This document shows, in pieces, positions 52,603 through 60,585 of a stretch of 64,000 bases of DNA (position 1 is its first letter; the number at the start of each line of letters is the position of its first letter). Under the pieces are notes generated by a model. It worked only from the letters and a program-made list of their open reading frames with translations, had not been told where the DNA came from and made no database searches. This DNA comes from Vitreimonas flagellata (GTDB lineage: Bacteria > Pseudomonadota > Alphaproteobacteria > Caulobacterales > Aquidulcibacteraceae), in NCBI RefSeq assembly GCF_004634425.1, contig NZ_SBJL01000001.1:717001-781000 (forward strand). Reading direction: 5' to 3'. Both the position numbers and the translations under genes were made by a program.

Positions 52603-53455
52603 GACGTCTGCTCCTCTCACGTTGCTGCAAGCGCGCACGCAAATCGTCGCGCTCATCCATCAAAGTCGCGGATTCCAATTCCTCCTCGATCGAGCGCGTG
52701 ATCGCCTCGTCTCGAGCCGCTTGCATGGTCGCCAGATTTTGCTCGGCCACGCCGGCGCGCATCGCCCAACCTTGCGCGACGCGACGCGCCTCGTTGGCGT
52801 CGTGCTTCAACCGCTCTACGCGCACGCTTTGCACACCGAGCGCCCCCACCAGGCCGAGCGCTGCATAGAGTGGCCAGAACCGCAGCGGGCCCACTTGCGG
52901 CAACACGGCCGCAAAGCGCGACGGCCGCGTCAGCGATGGCGGGTCGGCCAGCGGATCATCACCGAACGCACGCAAGCCTCGCAGGATCTGCACCAGGGTC
53001 GCATCCTCGGCGTCGGTGCGATCGGGTTTCAGCGCCAGCGCTTCCCACGTGCGCCGATAGCGCGCCTGGTCCTCATGCTGCGCCGGCGTCGACCAATAGG
53101 CCGGATGCGCATCGCTCGCGGCGATCTTCTTGGCGTGCGCGATTGCGTTCCAATGGCGCAGCGCATCGAGCGCCTCACCCGCCTCGCGCCACAGCCAGGC
53201 AAACACCTGGCCGAATTCCTTGCGCCGCTCGACGTAGAGCAAAAGCCCAATCGACCAGATCGCGGCCGTGACGAACACAGCCCACTGAAAGAACGGGCTC
53301 TCGAGCGTCGCCCACAGAACCAGGCTCACCACCAACGCCCCCGGGCAAAAGCGAAACGCAAACCAGCTGCGCAGCCGACGCATCTGCGCCTGCGCTTCAG
53401 CGTCAAGCGTCCAACCCGTCTCGGCGATCGGGCGATGATCATTGCTCTGCACCAT
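52478..53455 (-). CDS. inner-membrane spanin (Rz-like) with extra N-terminal membrane domain
   Basis: ATG 53455 (MVQSNDHRPIAETGW) gives 325 residues. Two membrane helices lie at about 37-75 (FCPGALVVSLVLWATLE; WAVFVTAAIWSIGLLLYV), a soluble middle follows, then a third helix near 205-225 (FWPLYAALGLVGALGVQSVR) and a long coiled coil (KHDANEARRVAQGW; EEELESATLMDERDDLRARL). The last part is Rz-like, but the N-terminal 200 residues are extra. It overlaps the Rz1-like gene in another frame. The pair is a strong lysis signature. Confidence 0.65.
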   Translation of the reverse strand: MVQSNDHRPIAETGWTLDAEAQAQMRRLRSWFAFRFCPGALVVSLVLWATLESPFFQWAVFVTAAIWSIGLLLYVERRKEFGQVFAWLWREAGEALDALRHWNAIAHAKKIAASDAHPAYWSTPAQHEDQARYRRTWEALALKPDRTDAEDATLVQILRGLRAFGDDPLADPPSLTRPSRFAAVLPQVGPLRFWPLYAALGLVGALGVQSVRVERLKHDANEARRVAQGWAMRAGVAEQNLATMQAARDEAITRSIEEELESATLMDERDDLRARLQQRERSRRHEAQARRPGDVVDYSERLRELSEPASVPSVSATPAAGDPAG

Positions 53456-53456
53456 G

Positions 53457-54176
53457 TCAGGTCTCCGGCCAGTCCTGGTCGACTCTCGGGTGATAGGCGC
53501 GCGCCGCCTCGACGCTCTGCAGCGCGTTGATCCGATCGATGTGCGCACGCCGTGCGGCCTCGACGCCCTCGCGCAGCTGCGACCAGCTCTCGTGCTGCAT
53601 GAGCTCGAGCTCCTCGTCGCGTGTGGCGCGCCCGCTCGCCTTCCTGGCGTCAAGCTCCACCATGCGCTCGTAGAGCGTGACGCCGAATCCGGTGCGGGCC
53701 GCTGCAGCGCGCGTGACCAGCACGATCAGCGCTGCGCGCGCGCCCTCGATCGAACTCCAATGCGCAGGATCCAGCGGATCGATGTGCACCACCACCGCCG
53801 GCGGCGGTTCTGCAGGTGGAGGCGGTGGCGGCGGTGGTTCGACCACAGCTGCCGCCGCCACCGTCTCGCGCTCTGCGATCGCCGCGGCGCGCATGTCGTG
53901 CGCCAGGCTGATCGCATCGCTGCGCGCGCCACCATGCGGGCGTCCGCGATACATCGCCCGGATCTTCCAAAGCTCGCCGACACGCTCGACCACGACGTCG
54001 TCGAGATCGGCGAGGATCTCGCGCACCTGGCTCGTGACGCCGGCGAGCTCCTCAGCCGCGCGGCGTTCATCTAAGGCGCGACGCGCGACCGCCTCGGCTC
54101 TGCGCTTCTTTTCTTCGCGCCCACGCGCCGCGGTAAACGCAGCGCGCTGCGCCTGGCGATCCTTGTCGATCATCAT
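53457..54176 (-). CDS. phage coiled-coil protein
   Basis: A 239-residue protein: basic helical N-terminus (RGREEKKRRAEAVARRALDE), a Pro stretch (VVEPPPPPPPPAEPPPAVVV) and a C-terminal helix (GVEAARRAHIDRINALQSVE). No known domain is evident. It ends one base before the spanin gene start. Possibly a tail- or lysis-associated scaffold. Confidence 0.45.
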   Translation of the reverse strand: MMIDKDRQAQRAAFTAARGREEKKRRAEAVARRALDERRAAEELAGVTSQVREILADLDDVVVERVGELWKIRAMYRGRPHGGARSDAISLAHDMRAAAIAERETVAAAAVVEPPPPPPPPAEPPPAVVVHIDPLDPAHWSSIEGARAALIVLVTRAAAARTGFGVTLYERMVELDARKASGRATRDEELELMQHESWSQLREGVEAARRAHIDRINALQSVEAARAYHPRVDQDWPET

Positions 54177-54200
54177 TGCACCTTCGTTGGGAGATCGTTC

Positions 54201-54620
54201 TCAGGACGATTCAGCGGTTAGGATGATTGTTGCAGTGGCCAGCACGGCTCCAGATGCGGCATCGCGAATTTCAACCGTGAAATTGCAGGTTTTCAGCGTG
54301 CTTGAAGCAGAGACCGTCCATGTTCTTGTGGAACTCAAAGCCAGCCACACCCCTGTTGTGCCGCTGCTCAACGTTCCGGAATTTAGCGTTACGCGGCACT
54401 CGTACGCCGCGCCGGCCGCCGCCTTCGGCGCGATCCAGTCACCTATGTCAACGTATGAGCCGCCGGTACTAAAGTCTCGCTTGGCGATGTCACCAGTCGA
54501 TTGAAGCTCATAACCCGCGGTCGCCGACGCAGGCGCGACAACAGTGTCGGTTATGTTTTCGGCTGTAAGGGTTACGCGAGGTTTGGCGCCAGCGCCTGCG
54601 GCCAGCATTATTCCCGTCAT
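54201..54620 (-). CDS. phage structural protein with Ig-like composition
   Basis: 139 residues, beta-rich and rich in Thr/Ser (TLTAENITDTVVAPASATAG, VTLNSGTLSSGTTGVWLALS, ATIILTAESS), the composition of a small tail or fibre-decoration domain. ATG 54620 overlaps the next upstream gene by 4 bases. No firm family. Confidence 0.5.
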   Translation of the reverse strand: MTGIMLAAGAGAKPRVTLTAENITDTVVAPASATAGYELQSTGDIAKRDFSTGGSYVDIGDWIAPKAAAGAAYECRVTLNSGTLSSGTTGVWLALSSTRTWTVSASSTLKTCNFTVEIRDAASGAVLATATIILTAESS

Positions 54621-55051
54621 TCCGCTGGCTCGGCTAGCGCCGCCTCAAGCTCCGAGATGCGTGCACGCGCAAGCTCAAGCGCCACGTTCTTCGCTTCGAT
54701 GATTGTGTTGGCCTCGGCAATGACTTGTTGGCGGGCGGTCTCGGCGGCGGTTAGCGCCGCACTGTGTGTTTCGCGCAGTGCGCTCAATTCGGCGGCGCGG
54801 TCCGCGCGCATTTGCAGGACTTGCGCCTCGACGCGCTCTACGTGGCCGCGCTGCTCTACTGCGGCGTCGCCCAGTAGTGTCTTTAGCGCCTCTTGCGAGA
54901 TCGGCTCATTTTGCCATTCGGGTTGGCCCACGGTCTCGCCGTCGCGCAACACTTGCACGCGCTTACGCGCCTCTGCGCTGGCGAAGCTTCCGTCAATGTA
55001 GAGGCTCACGCGAAGTTCGCGGTCCACTACTTGTTCTGTATAATCCGGCAT
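54617..55051 (-). CDS. phage coiled-coil protein
   Basis: ATG 55051 forms TAATG with the stop of the fibre gene, so it is coupled; a TTG at 55060 is possible. About 144 residues: an N-terminal beta part (VVDRELRVSLYIDGSFASAE) and a long coiled coil (RADRAAELSALRETHSAALT, NVALELARARISELEAALAE). It may be a fibre chaperone or tip protein, which is usual after a fibre gene. Confidence 0.5.
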   Translation of the reverse strand: MPDYTEQVVDRELRVSLYIDGSFASAEARKRVQVLRDGETVGQPEWQNEPISQEALKTLLGDAAVEQRGHVERVEAQVLQMRADRAAELSALRETHSAALTAAETARQQVIAEANTIIEAKNVALELARARISELEAALAEPAE

Positions 55052-56424
55052 TAGACCCAATCTCCTTTATAGTGCCAGTTGTTATCGCCGACCGGATTCC
55101 AGAGCAGGCCGCAACCGCCTTGCGGAATAGTGACGTTGGCGTTAGCCGGCGCTCCACTGGCCTTGTAATTGTAGAGGGCCACGCCAGAGCCGCGCGACAG
55201 CGTGATTTGACTTTCAGCGATGAGGTAAACCGCGAAGCCCTCGGGTACGTCTGTGGTGGATTGCGGCTCCAGCGTATATGTCGGAGTGCCGGACGCAGCT
55301 TTAACGCTTCGACCATTGTCGCTCAGCGCAATGCTATACGCGCTGTTGCGAGTATTCGCCGCGCCAAGCCCACGGAAGCCCGCGCTGTTGGACGCTTGGC
55401 CTGTAGGTGTTGGCTCAATGCGAAGATCGCAAACGTCAAACTCGGCAACGACCGGCGATTGGCCCGAGCGGGTAACCGTAAGCCAAGACGTTGCCGACGA
55501 ATAAGCGTCGTTCACAAAGTCAAAGCCAAGCGTCCCGCCGTTGTTCCACCAGCGTTGGTACTTTTCGTTTGTTCCCGCCCCGGTGCTATATAATTGAAAG
55601 GACGCGAATGTTGTACTTTGGACGGTTTGCTGCGCCGTGAAGAAGTTTGCGGCACCAAGCTGGGCGCCGGTCGCGGTGGTGAGCACGACGCTCCCGCCGG
55701 CAGTGAGCGCCCCATCAAACACAGCGTTGCCGCTGGCGTCGATTTCTACGCGGTCAGTGCCGTTGTAGTCGAACTTCAAAGTGTTTGCGTCGTTGCGCGC
55801 ACCCCAGGCGTTGTTATTCGTGCTCTCAATCCAGCGTGATTTTGCGGCGGCACCTGAACGATAAAACGTGATGACGTTGGCGTCGGCGCCGCTGAATAAA
55901 TTTGATCCAGTGTGCGTGTTGTTGCCGCTGTCGGTTTTGTTCGTGTTGAGCTTGCCAACGGCGTCGCCGCTTGTGCCGATCGTTGCGACGGCCGCCGTGC
56001 CTAACGCCGCGAGCGTGCGCAGCGCTGCAGCATCGGCAGCATTCCAGATCGAGCGACCAAACGACGTCGACGGCGCGGTCGACACCAGATCAACGCCCGT
56101 CGCGTAGATGACGTCGCCGGCAGCCACGGTAAGCCCTGCGATCGCCGTGACGAGCACGTCAGTGAGCATGTAGGCCGAGAGCTGCTCGTGGCGTACGGCT
56201 TCGCCGTTGGCAGTCGATGCGCGCAGCCCGCCCACCGTGAAGCCAGCAGCGTCCTGATCGCCTGTAAACGGCGCTTCACCGTTGCGCGCGAGCGAGTCCG
56301 ACAGCGCATCGGCGATGTCATCCATCTCGGTGTTAACGCCATCAGCGCCGTCCGCCTCGGCGATCTCGCCGCCGACGTACGGATCGACCGCGCGCGCGTA
56401 ATTGCCGGAACCGTCACGCGGCAT
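55051..56424 (-). CDS. phage tail-fibre-like protein
   Basis: ATG 56424 (MPRDGSGNYARAVDPYVGGE) gives 457 residues. The start resembles conserved fibre N-termini, followed by repetitive beta sequence (NVITFYRSGAAAKSRWIEST, NTLKFDYNGTDRVEIDASGN, QQTVQSTTFASFQLYSTGAG) and a C-terminal GCGLLWNPVGDNNWHYKGDW typical of receptor-binding tips. It should contact the host surface. Complete. Confidence 0.7.
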   Translation of the reverse strand: MPRDGSGNYARAVDPYVGGEIAEADGADGVNTEMDDIADALSDSLARNGEAPFTGDQDAAGFTVGGLRASTANGEAVRHEQLSAYMLTDVLVTAIAGLTVAAGDVIYATGVDLVSTAPSTSFGRSIWNAADAAALRTLAALGTAAVATIGTSGDAVGKLNTNKTDSGNNTHTGSNLFSGADANVITFYRSGAAAKSRWIESTNNNAWGARNDANTLKFDYNGTDRVEIDASGNAVFDGALTAGGSVVLTTATGAQLGAANFFTAQQTVQSTTFASFQLYSTGAGTNEKYQRWWNNGGTLGFDFVNDAYSSATSWLTVTRSGQSPVVAEFDVCDLRIEPTPTGQASNSAGFRGLGAANTRNSAYSIALSDNGRSVKAASGTPTYTLEPQSTTDVPEGFAVYLIAESQITLSRGSGVALYNYKASGAPANANVTIPQGGCGLLWNPVGDNNWHYKGDWV

Positions 56425-56453
56425 GCTTGACTCCCTTGTTAATATCTTGGCCC

Positions 56454-56603
56454 ATGGCGCCCATGGATCTGGTCGCAATCGGCGCGCTGGCGCTCATCGC
56501 CCTCGCTGCGCTCGCCTTCTTCTCGAACATGCCGATCGTCGCGATCGCGCTCGTCGTGGTCGCGATCGGCGGCTTCGTCGCCCACCGCGCCGTTACCGAT
56601 TGA
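56454..56603 (+). CDS. 49-residue membrane peptide on the opposite strand
   Basis: ATG 56454 (or 56463) to TGA 56601-56603. MAPMDLVAIGALALIALAAL is followed by SNMPIVAIALVVVAIGGFVA, two membrane helices with a short turn. It lies, with the next gene, as a plus-strand pair between minus-strand phage genes. Two-helix peptides of this kind can be holins, but this is inference. Confidence 0.45.
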   Translation: MAPMDLVAIGALALIALAALAFFSNMPIVAIALVVVAIGGFVAHRAVTD

Positions 56604-56635
56604 GATAACCCGCTGGGTTGTGCTAAGCTGCGCGC

Positions 56636-56944
56636 ATGACCGAACTGCCGATCGAGCGCCACCGCCGCCAACACTGGCCGTTTAACGCCCCGTTCACCGT
56701 CGAATATTCCGAGGTGCGTCGCGCCTATGGCTTGCTCGGTGCAGGCCTGCTCATCGGCGTTCTCGGTGCCCTGCTCGCGGCCGTGCTCCTGTTTGGCCAG
56801 ACCTGGGATCTAGGCCGCGTCGCCAGCTTTACGTTCAGCGCACTCGGCATCGGTGGCGGCGCCATCGTGCTGATCGTTGGCGCAGGCACGCTGCTTGACG
56901 TCTTGTTTGGCCCCCACGACGTCGAAGAGGATCACGACGCCTAA
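56636..56944 (+). CDS. small phage-region membrane protein
   Basis: 102 residues, ATG 56636, with two membrane helices (LLGAGLLIGVLGALLAAVLL; FTFSALGIGGGAIVLIVGAG) and an acidic tail (DVEEDHDA). Its stop overlaps the end of the convergent 1,214-residue gene (56941). It follows the 49-residue gene by 32 bases, so both may be read together from a plus-strand promoter within the late region. A holin/antiholin pair or prophage-expressed exclusion proteins are possible. Confidence 0.55.
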   Translation: MTELPIERHRRQHWPFNAPFTVEYSEVRRAYGLLGAGLLIGVLGALLAAVLLFGQTWDLGRVASFTFSALGIGGGAIVLIVGAGTLLDVLFGPHDVEEDHDA

Positions 56945-59900
56945 GGCGCTTCCGCGTTCGCCGGCTGCGAGTCGGCCGCCAAAGCCGCAGCGATAACCGA
57001 GGCCAATCCCGCCTCACGCAGCAAGTTCACAGCGTCCGGATTGTTGCGGATCGCGTCGGCGATCTGCTTCACCGATGCGCGCGCGTTCTTGCCGATCTCA
57101 ACACCAAGGATCCTCGCGGCCGATCGCAGCTCGCCGGCGTTGAGCCCGCGCAGATGCGTCTCCACACCACCGCGCCCCGTCGCCTGCAGACGCTCCTCGA
57201 TCTGCTTGCCGCCCACGCGCCGCGGCTGAGGTGGCGGCGGAGGCCCGGCGCGCACGCCACGCATGCGGCCCTGTACCTGCTGGCCGCGCGCGACGCGCTC
57301 CTCGATGTCTGCTGCAGGCGCTGGCTGCATGCTGCGATCGCCGATCGCCGGCGGCGCGCTGCCACGTACGCCGCGCGCGCGACTGGGCGTCAGCATGCGA
57401 TCTGCGGCGACTGTCGCAGCACCGCCCATGCCGCCGATCCCGGCGCCAGCGAGCGGATCATTGCCCGTAGCTGCAGCTGTTACAGCGCCTGCGCCGGCGC
57501 CCGCGCCGATCGCAAGGCCGTCGACCATTGCCGCGCGACCGGGCGTGATGCGTCCGCGCCCCATGCCTTGCGTGCGCGCACTCGAGGGCCCTGCGCTACC
57601 GCGCGAAGGGCCAAGCTGACGCCGACGGCCGCGCATGAAGGCGCGACCACCGCGACGCGTCGCCAACGCCGCCGCAATTCCTGCGGGCCCGCTCCACGCC
57701 AGATTTGAATTGCCCTGCTGGGTTTCTTCTTCCTGCGGTGCGCCCGCTTCCGTGACGGCCGGATCGACCATGACGCGGCCGAGATAGCTCGTGTTGCCGC
57801 GCGCATCGCGCTCCCACGCAAAGCTCTCGCCGTCGCGGTTCGTTCGGATGACGAGCGGCCCGTCATAACGTTCATTCTCCAACGTGCCGAACCGCGGTGC
57901 GTCGCCGCCAAATTCCGCATGGTCCGCCGGCGCAATGACATAATCGCCCCGCTGCTCGAACCCCTCGGCTTGCGCCCAGGCCGCCATCTCCTCAGGCGTC
58001 TCCGCGTCGGCGTCGCTCACGCCCATCGCGGCAGCCAGGCTACCGATCGTCGAGACGGCGGTCCAATAACCGCCTGTCGCGGCGAGCCCCGCAGCATCGT
58101 CCAGATCGAAGCCTGCGCGGGCCGTCAATTTGCGCGCGCGCTCGGCGAGCTCGGCCGGGATTGCTCCACGGCGGTTAGTGTCGAAGCCTTTGCGCGCCGT
58201 CGACAGCAAAACCGAGATCGCTTGGGGCGTCGTTCCCAACCGCCGCGCCAGATCCTCGCGCGAGATCCCGGGCGCCGATTCCAGCACGTCGAGAGTGCGC
58301 ACCAGGCGCTCGTGCGGCACGCGGGTGGCGCCTCCAGTGCCGCGCGCACGCTGCGCAATTGGAACGCCCTCGGCACGCGCCTTGCTCAGTTGCACCTGCA
58401 GCGAATTCCCTGAGCTCAGGCCGGTGCGCTCGAGAATGTCGTTGGTGCTGTAGGCAAAGCTGCCGTCGGCGCGTTTGGCGTTCGCCATGATCACCATCTG
58501 CGCCCGGCTCGGGCTGCTGATCCACGGGTGACGCCCCACCAGGTCGCGCCACTGATCCGGATCCGTGGGGATCTCTATGTCGACGGTCTCCTCGAGCGTG
58601 CGCGCGCGCTGCGCGCCTTCGGGTGCGATCTCTTCGAGGTGATCGCGCAGACGTCGGCCGCGCAGCGATAGATCCGCACCCATCTGATCGAACTGATCGA
58701 GCGTGTCGCGCGCCACTTCCAATTCGACCGCCTCGTCGGTAGCGCCCGTCGCCAACCGCCCCGCGTTGTTGGCGCGCAGCGCTTCAATGAATTCGTCGCG
58801 TGACGGGATCTCGGTGAAATACCCGTCTTCCCAAGCCGCCGTCGCCAGATCATCGATCTGACGCCCGCCGCCGCCCGTGCGCACGATGCGATGCCAGCCA
58901 TGCCGGCCCTCGTTCAGGTCGCGCAAGTCGCCGCGATCGTCGCTGATGCCCCCCCTCTTGGCGACCCAGTCGCGAAGCGAGATCTCACGATTAGTGCGCA
59001 GCGTGCGCTTCGCCTGGTTGATCGCGTCCGCAGAATTTTCCGCGAAACCTGGTTCTGTTCTCCTAACGGTCGCGCTTCGTACCCCGGTTTCGGTAATGTC
59101 GTAATTACGTGCTCGTGCAGCGCCACCACCCCGCCCAGCGAACGCGGTCGGGTCGAAGCCCGACATCAAGCGCCCGTCAGCGCCAAAGAATGGCTTGCCA
59201 TCAGCCCGATGCGTGATCGGATCGGCCTCGGCCTCATCCACCCGCTGCGCCTGCAGCGTCGGCCCGCGCGCACGGCCGTTGCGCATCGCCGCGAGGCCGT
59301 TCTCGCGCGACATAAACTGGCCGTCGACGACAAAGCCCACCACGTTCGGATCTTCGACCTGGCCGCCGTAATGGCCGAACAGCCGCCCCTGAATCTCTTC
59401 CGGCGCGCTATCAATCGCCTCGAGGTGATCGGCCCCCGTGTAGACCGTGCCGGTCTCAGGATCGCGCACGGCCGCCCGCCATTGGCGCGCCGCCGGATCT
59501 GCGGCCTCGACATCAATCGGCGCTCTGGGCGGCCTTATGCCCTCAGGCGGCGCGTCCGGCGCTGGCCGAGCCTCGAGCACCTCCGACAACCGCTCCTCCT
59601 CAGCAGCGCGCCAGGCGCGGCGCTGGGCGGCCTCTGGAGCCTCGCGGATGCCGATCTCGCCGATCGACGCCCGGAGCCCACGCAAGCTCTCGTTTGCGCG
59701 CCGTACGTTGCGAGACGCCTCGCCCACGCCAGGCGCGACAGTGAGCCCCGCCATCGTCGTGTCGCCGAGGTTTGCTAACGCCTGGTCGGCAGCACCTTCC
59801 TCATCGCCACGGAAACGCAGGCGATCCCGCTGCTGGGCGCCTTCTTCGTAATCGCGCCACGGCTGGCCCAGGAAGTCGAACGCCTCCTCGCCGACCGCCT

Positions 59901-60585
59901 CGACGAGATCCTGGTTGGGGTGGCGCGCCTGAAACTCGTTCCAGCCGCGCTCGATGCCTGCGCCAGTGCGATTGGCCCAATCGCCAACGTCGTCGGCCGC
60001 GGCTCGCGCACGCGTGGCCAGCGATGGCGCTTGGCCCTCCACGACGATGTCCGGCTCGATTTGCCCGTACCAGCGCTGAAAGCGCTCGTCGTCCATGGGC
60101 GCTGGGCCCTGGGCGTTGCGCGCCTCGAGTGATGGGCTGTCGAGCGCGTCGTTGTTGATCCAATCGCCCACGGCGCGCAGGCCACGCTGTACGCCTCGCC
60201 CAGTGTCGCGGCGGTTCTCACGATCCGCCACCGGATCCACAAACGGCGAAAGCGTGCGCGCGCCCCACTGGATCGGCCAGGCCTGATCGCCCGCCTCGCG
60301 ATCGTTGGCGCGCTCGAGCACATACTCGTCCTCGCGCGCCTGCTCGATCACCGGGTTGCCTGGCAGGCCCGCGTCGTCGCGCAGCTCGTCGAGCTGCTGG
60401 CGCTGCGCTGGCCCCCATTGCTCCTCGGCCCAATCGAGCGCGCGATCCCGCTGGCGGTTCAGGCGCTGCTGGTCGAGCAGACCCTGCGCGCGTTGCTGGC
60501 GCGGATCCTCGTTTTTGTCCGTCGTCTTGCGACGGCTTTCCGTCTCGCCCACCAGGCGCGCGAAGAGGCCCGCGAAATCACTCAT
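56941..60585 (-). CDS. large virion protein with internal HTH-like segments
   Basis: This 1,214-residue protein is Arg/Ala/Gly-rich and largely helical, as are injected internal virion proteins of podovirus-like phages. Between about residues 690 and 820 it has two HTH-like stretches: TNDILERTGLSSGNSLQVQL and SREDLARRLGTTPQAISVLL, unusual for a structural protein. A Gly/Ala region near 1,040-1,080 (IGAGAGAGAVTAAATGND) could insert in membrane. The C-terminus has a Pro stretch and helices. The start overlaps the next gene by 4 bases. Function is inferred from size, composition and context. Confidence 0.55.
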   Translation of the reverse strand: MSDFAGLFARLVGETESRRKTTDKNEDPRQQRAQGLLDQQRLNRQRDRALDWAEEQWGPAQRQQLDELRDDAGLPGNPVIEQAREDEYVLERANDREAGDQAWPIQWGARTLSPFVDPVADRENRRDTGRGVQRGLRAVGDWINNDALDSPSLEARNAQGPAPMDDERFQRWYGQIEPDIVVEGQAPSLATRARAAADDVGDWANRTGAGIERGWNEFQARHPNQDLVEAVGEEAFDFLGQPWRDYEEGAQQRDRLRFRGDEEGAADQALANLGDTTMAGLTVAPGVGEASRNVRRANESLRGLRASIGEIGIREAPEAAQRRAWRAAEEERLSEVLEARPAPDAPPEGIRPPRAPIDVEAADPAARQWRAAVRDPETGTVYTGADHLEAIDSAPEEIQGRLFGHYGGQVEDPNVVGFVVDGQFMSRENGLAAMRNGRARGPTLQAQRVDEAEADPITHRADGKPFFGADGRLMSGFDPTAFAGRGGGAARARNYDITETGVRSATVRRTEPGFAENSADAINQAKRTLRTNREISLRDWVAKRGGISDDRGDLRDLNEGRHGWHRIVRTGGGGRQIDDLATAAWEDGYFTEIPSRDEFIEALRANNAGRLATGATDEAVELEVARDTLDQFDQMGADLSLRGRRLRDHLEEIAPEGAQRARTLEETVDIEIPTDPDQWRDLVGRHPWISSPSRAQMVIMANAKRADGSFAYSTNDILERTGLSSGNSLQVQLSKARAEGVPIAQRARGTGGATRVPHERLVRTLDVLESAPGISREDLARRLGTTPQAISVLLSTARKGFDTNRRGAIPAELAERARKLTARAGFDLDDAAGLAATGGYWTAVSTIGSLAAAMGVSDADAETPEEMAAWAQAEGFEQRGDYVIAPADHAEFGGDAPRFGTLENERYDGPLVIRTNRDGESFAWERDARGNTSYLGRVMVDPAVTEAGAPQEEETQQGNSNLAWSGPAGIAAALATRRGGRAFMRGRRRQLGPSRGSAGPSSARTQGMGRGRITPGRAAMVDGLAIGAGAGAGAVTAAATGNDPLAGAGIGGMGGAATVAADRMLTPSRARGVRGSAPPAIGDRSMQPAPAADIEERVARGQQVQGRMRGVRAGPPPPPQPRRVGGKQIEERLQATGRGGVETHLRGLNAGELRSAARILGVEIGKNARASVKQIADAIRNNPDAVNLLREAGLASVIAAALAADSQPANAEAP

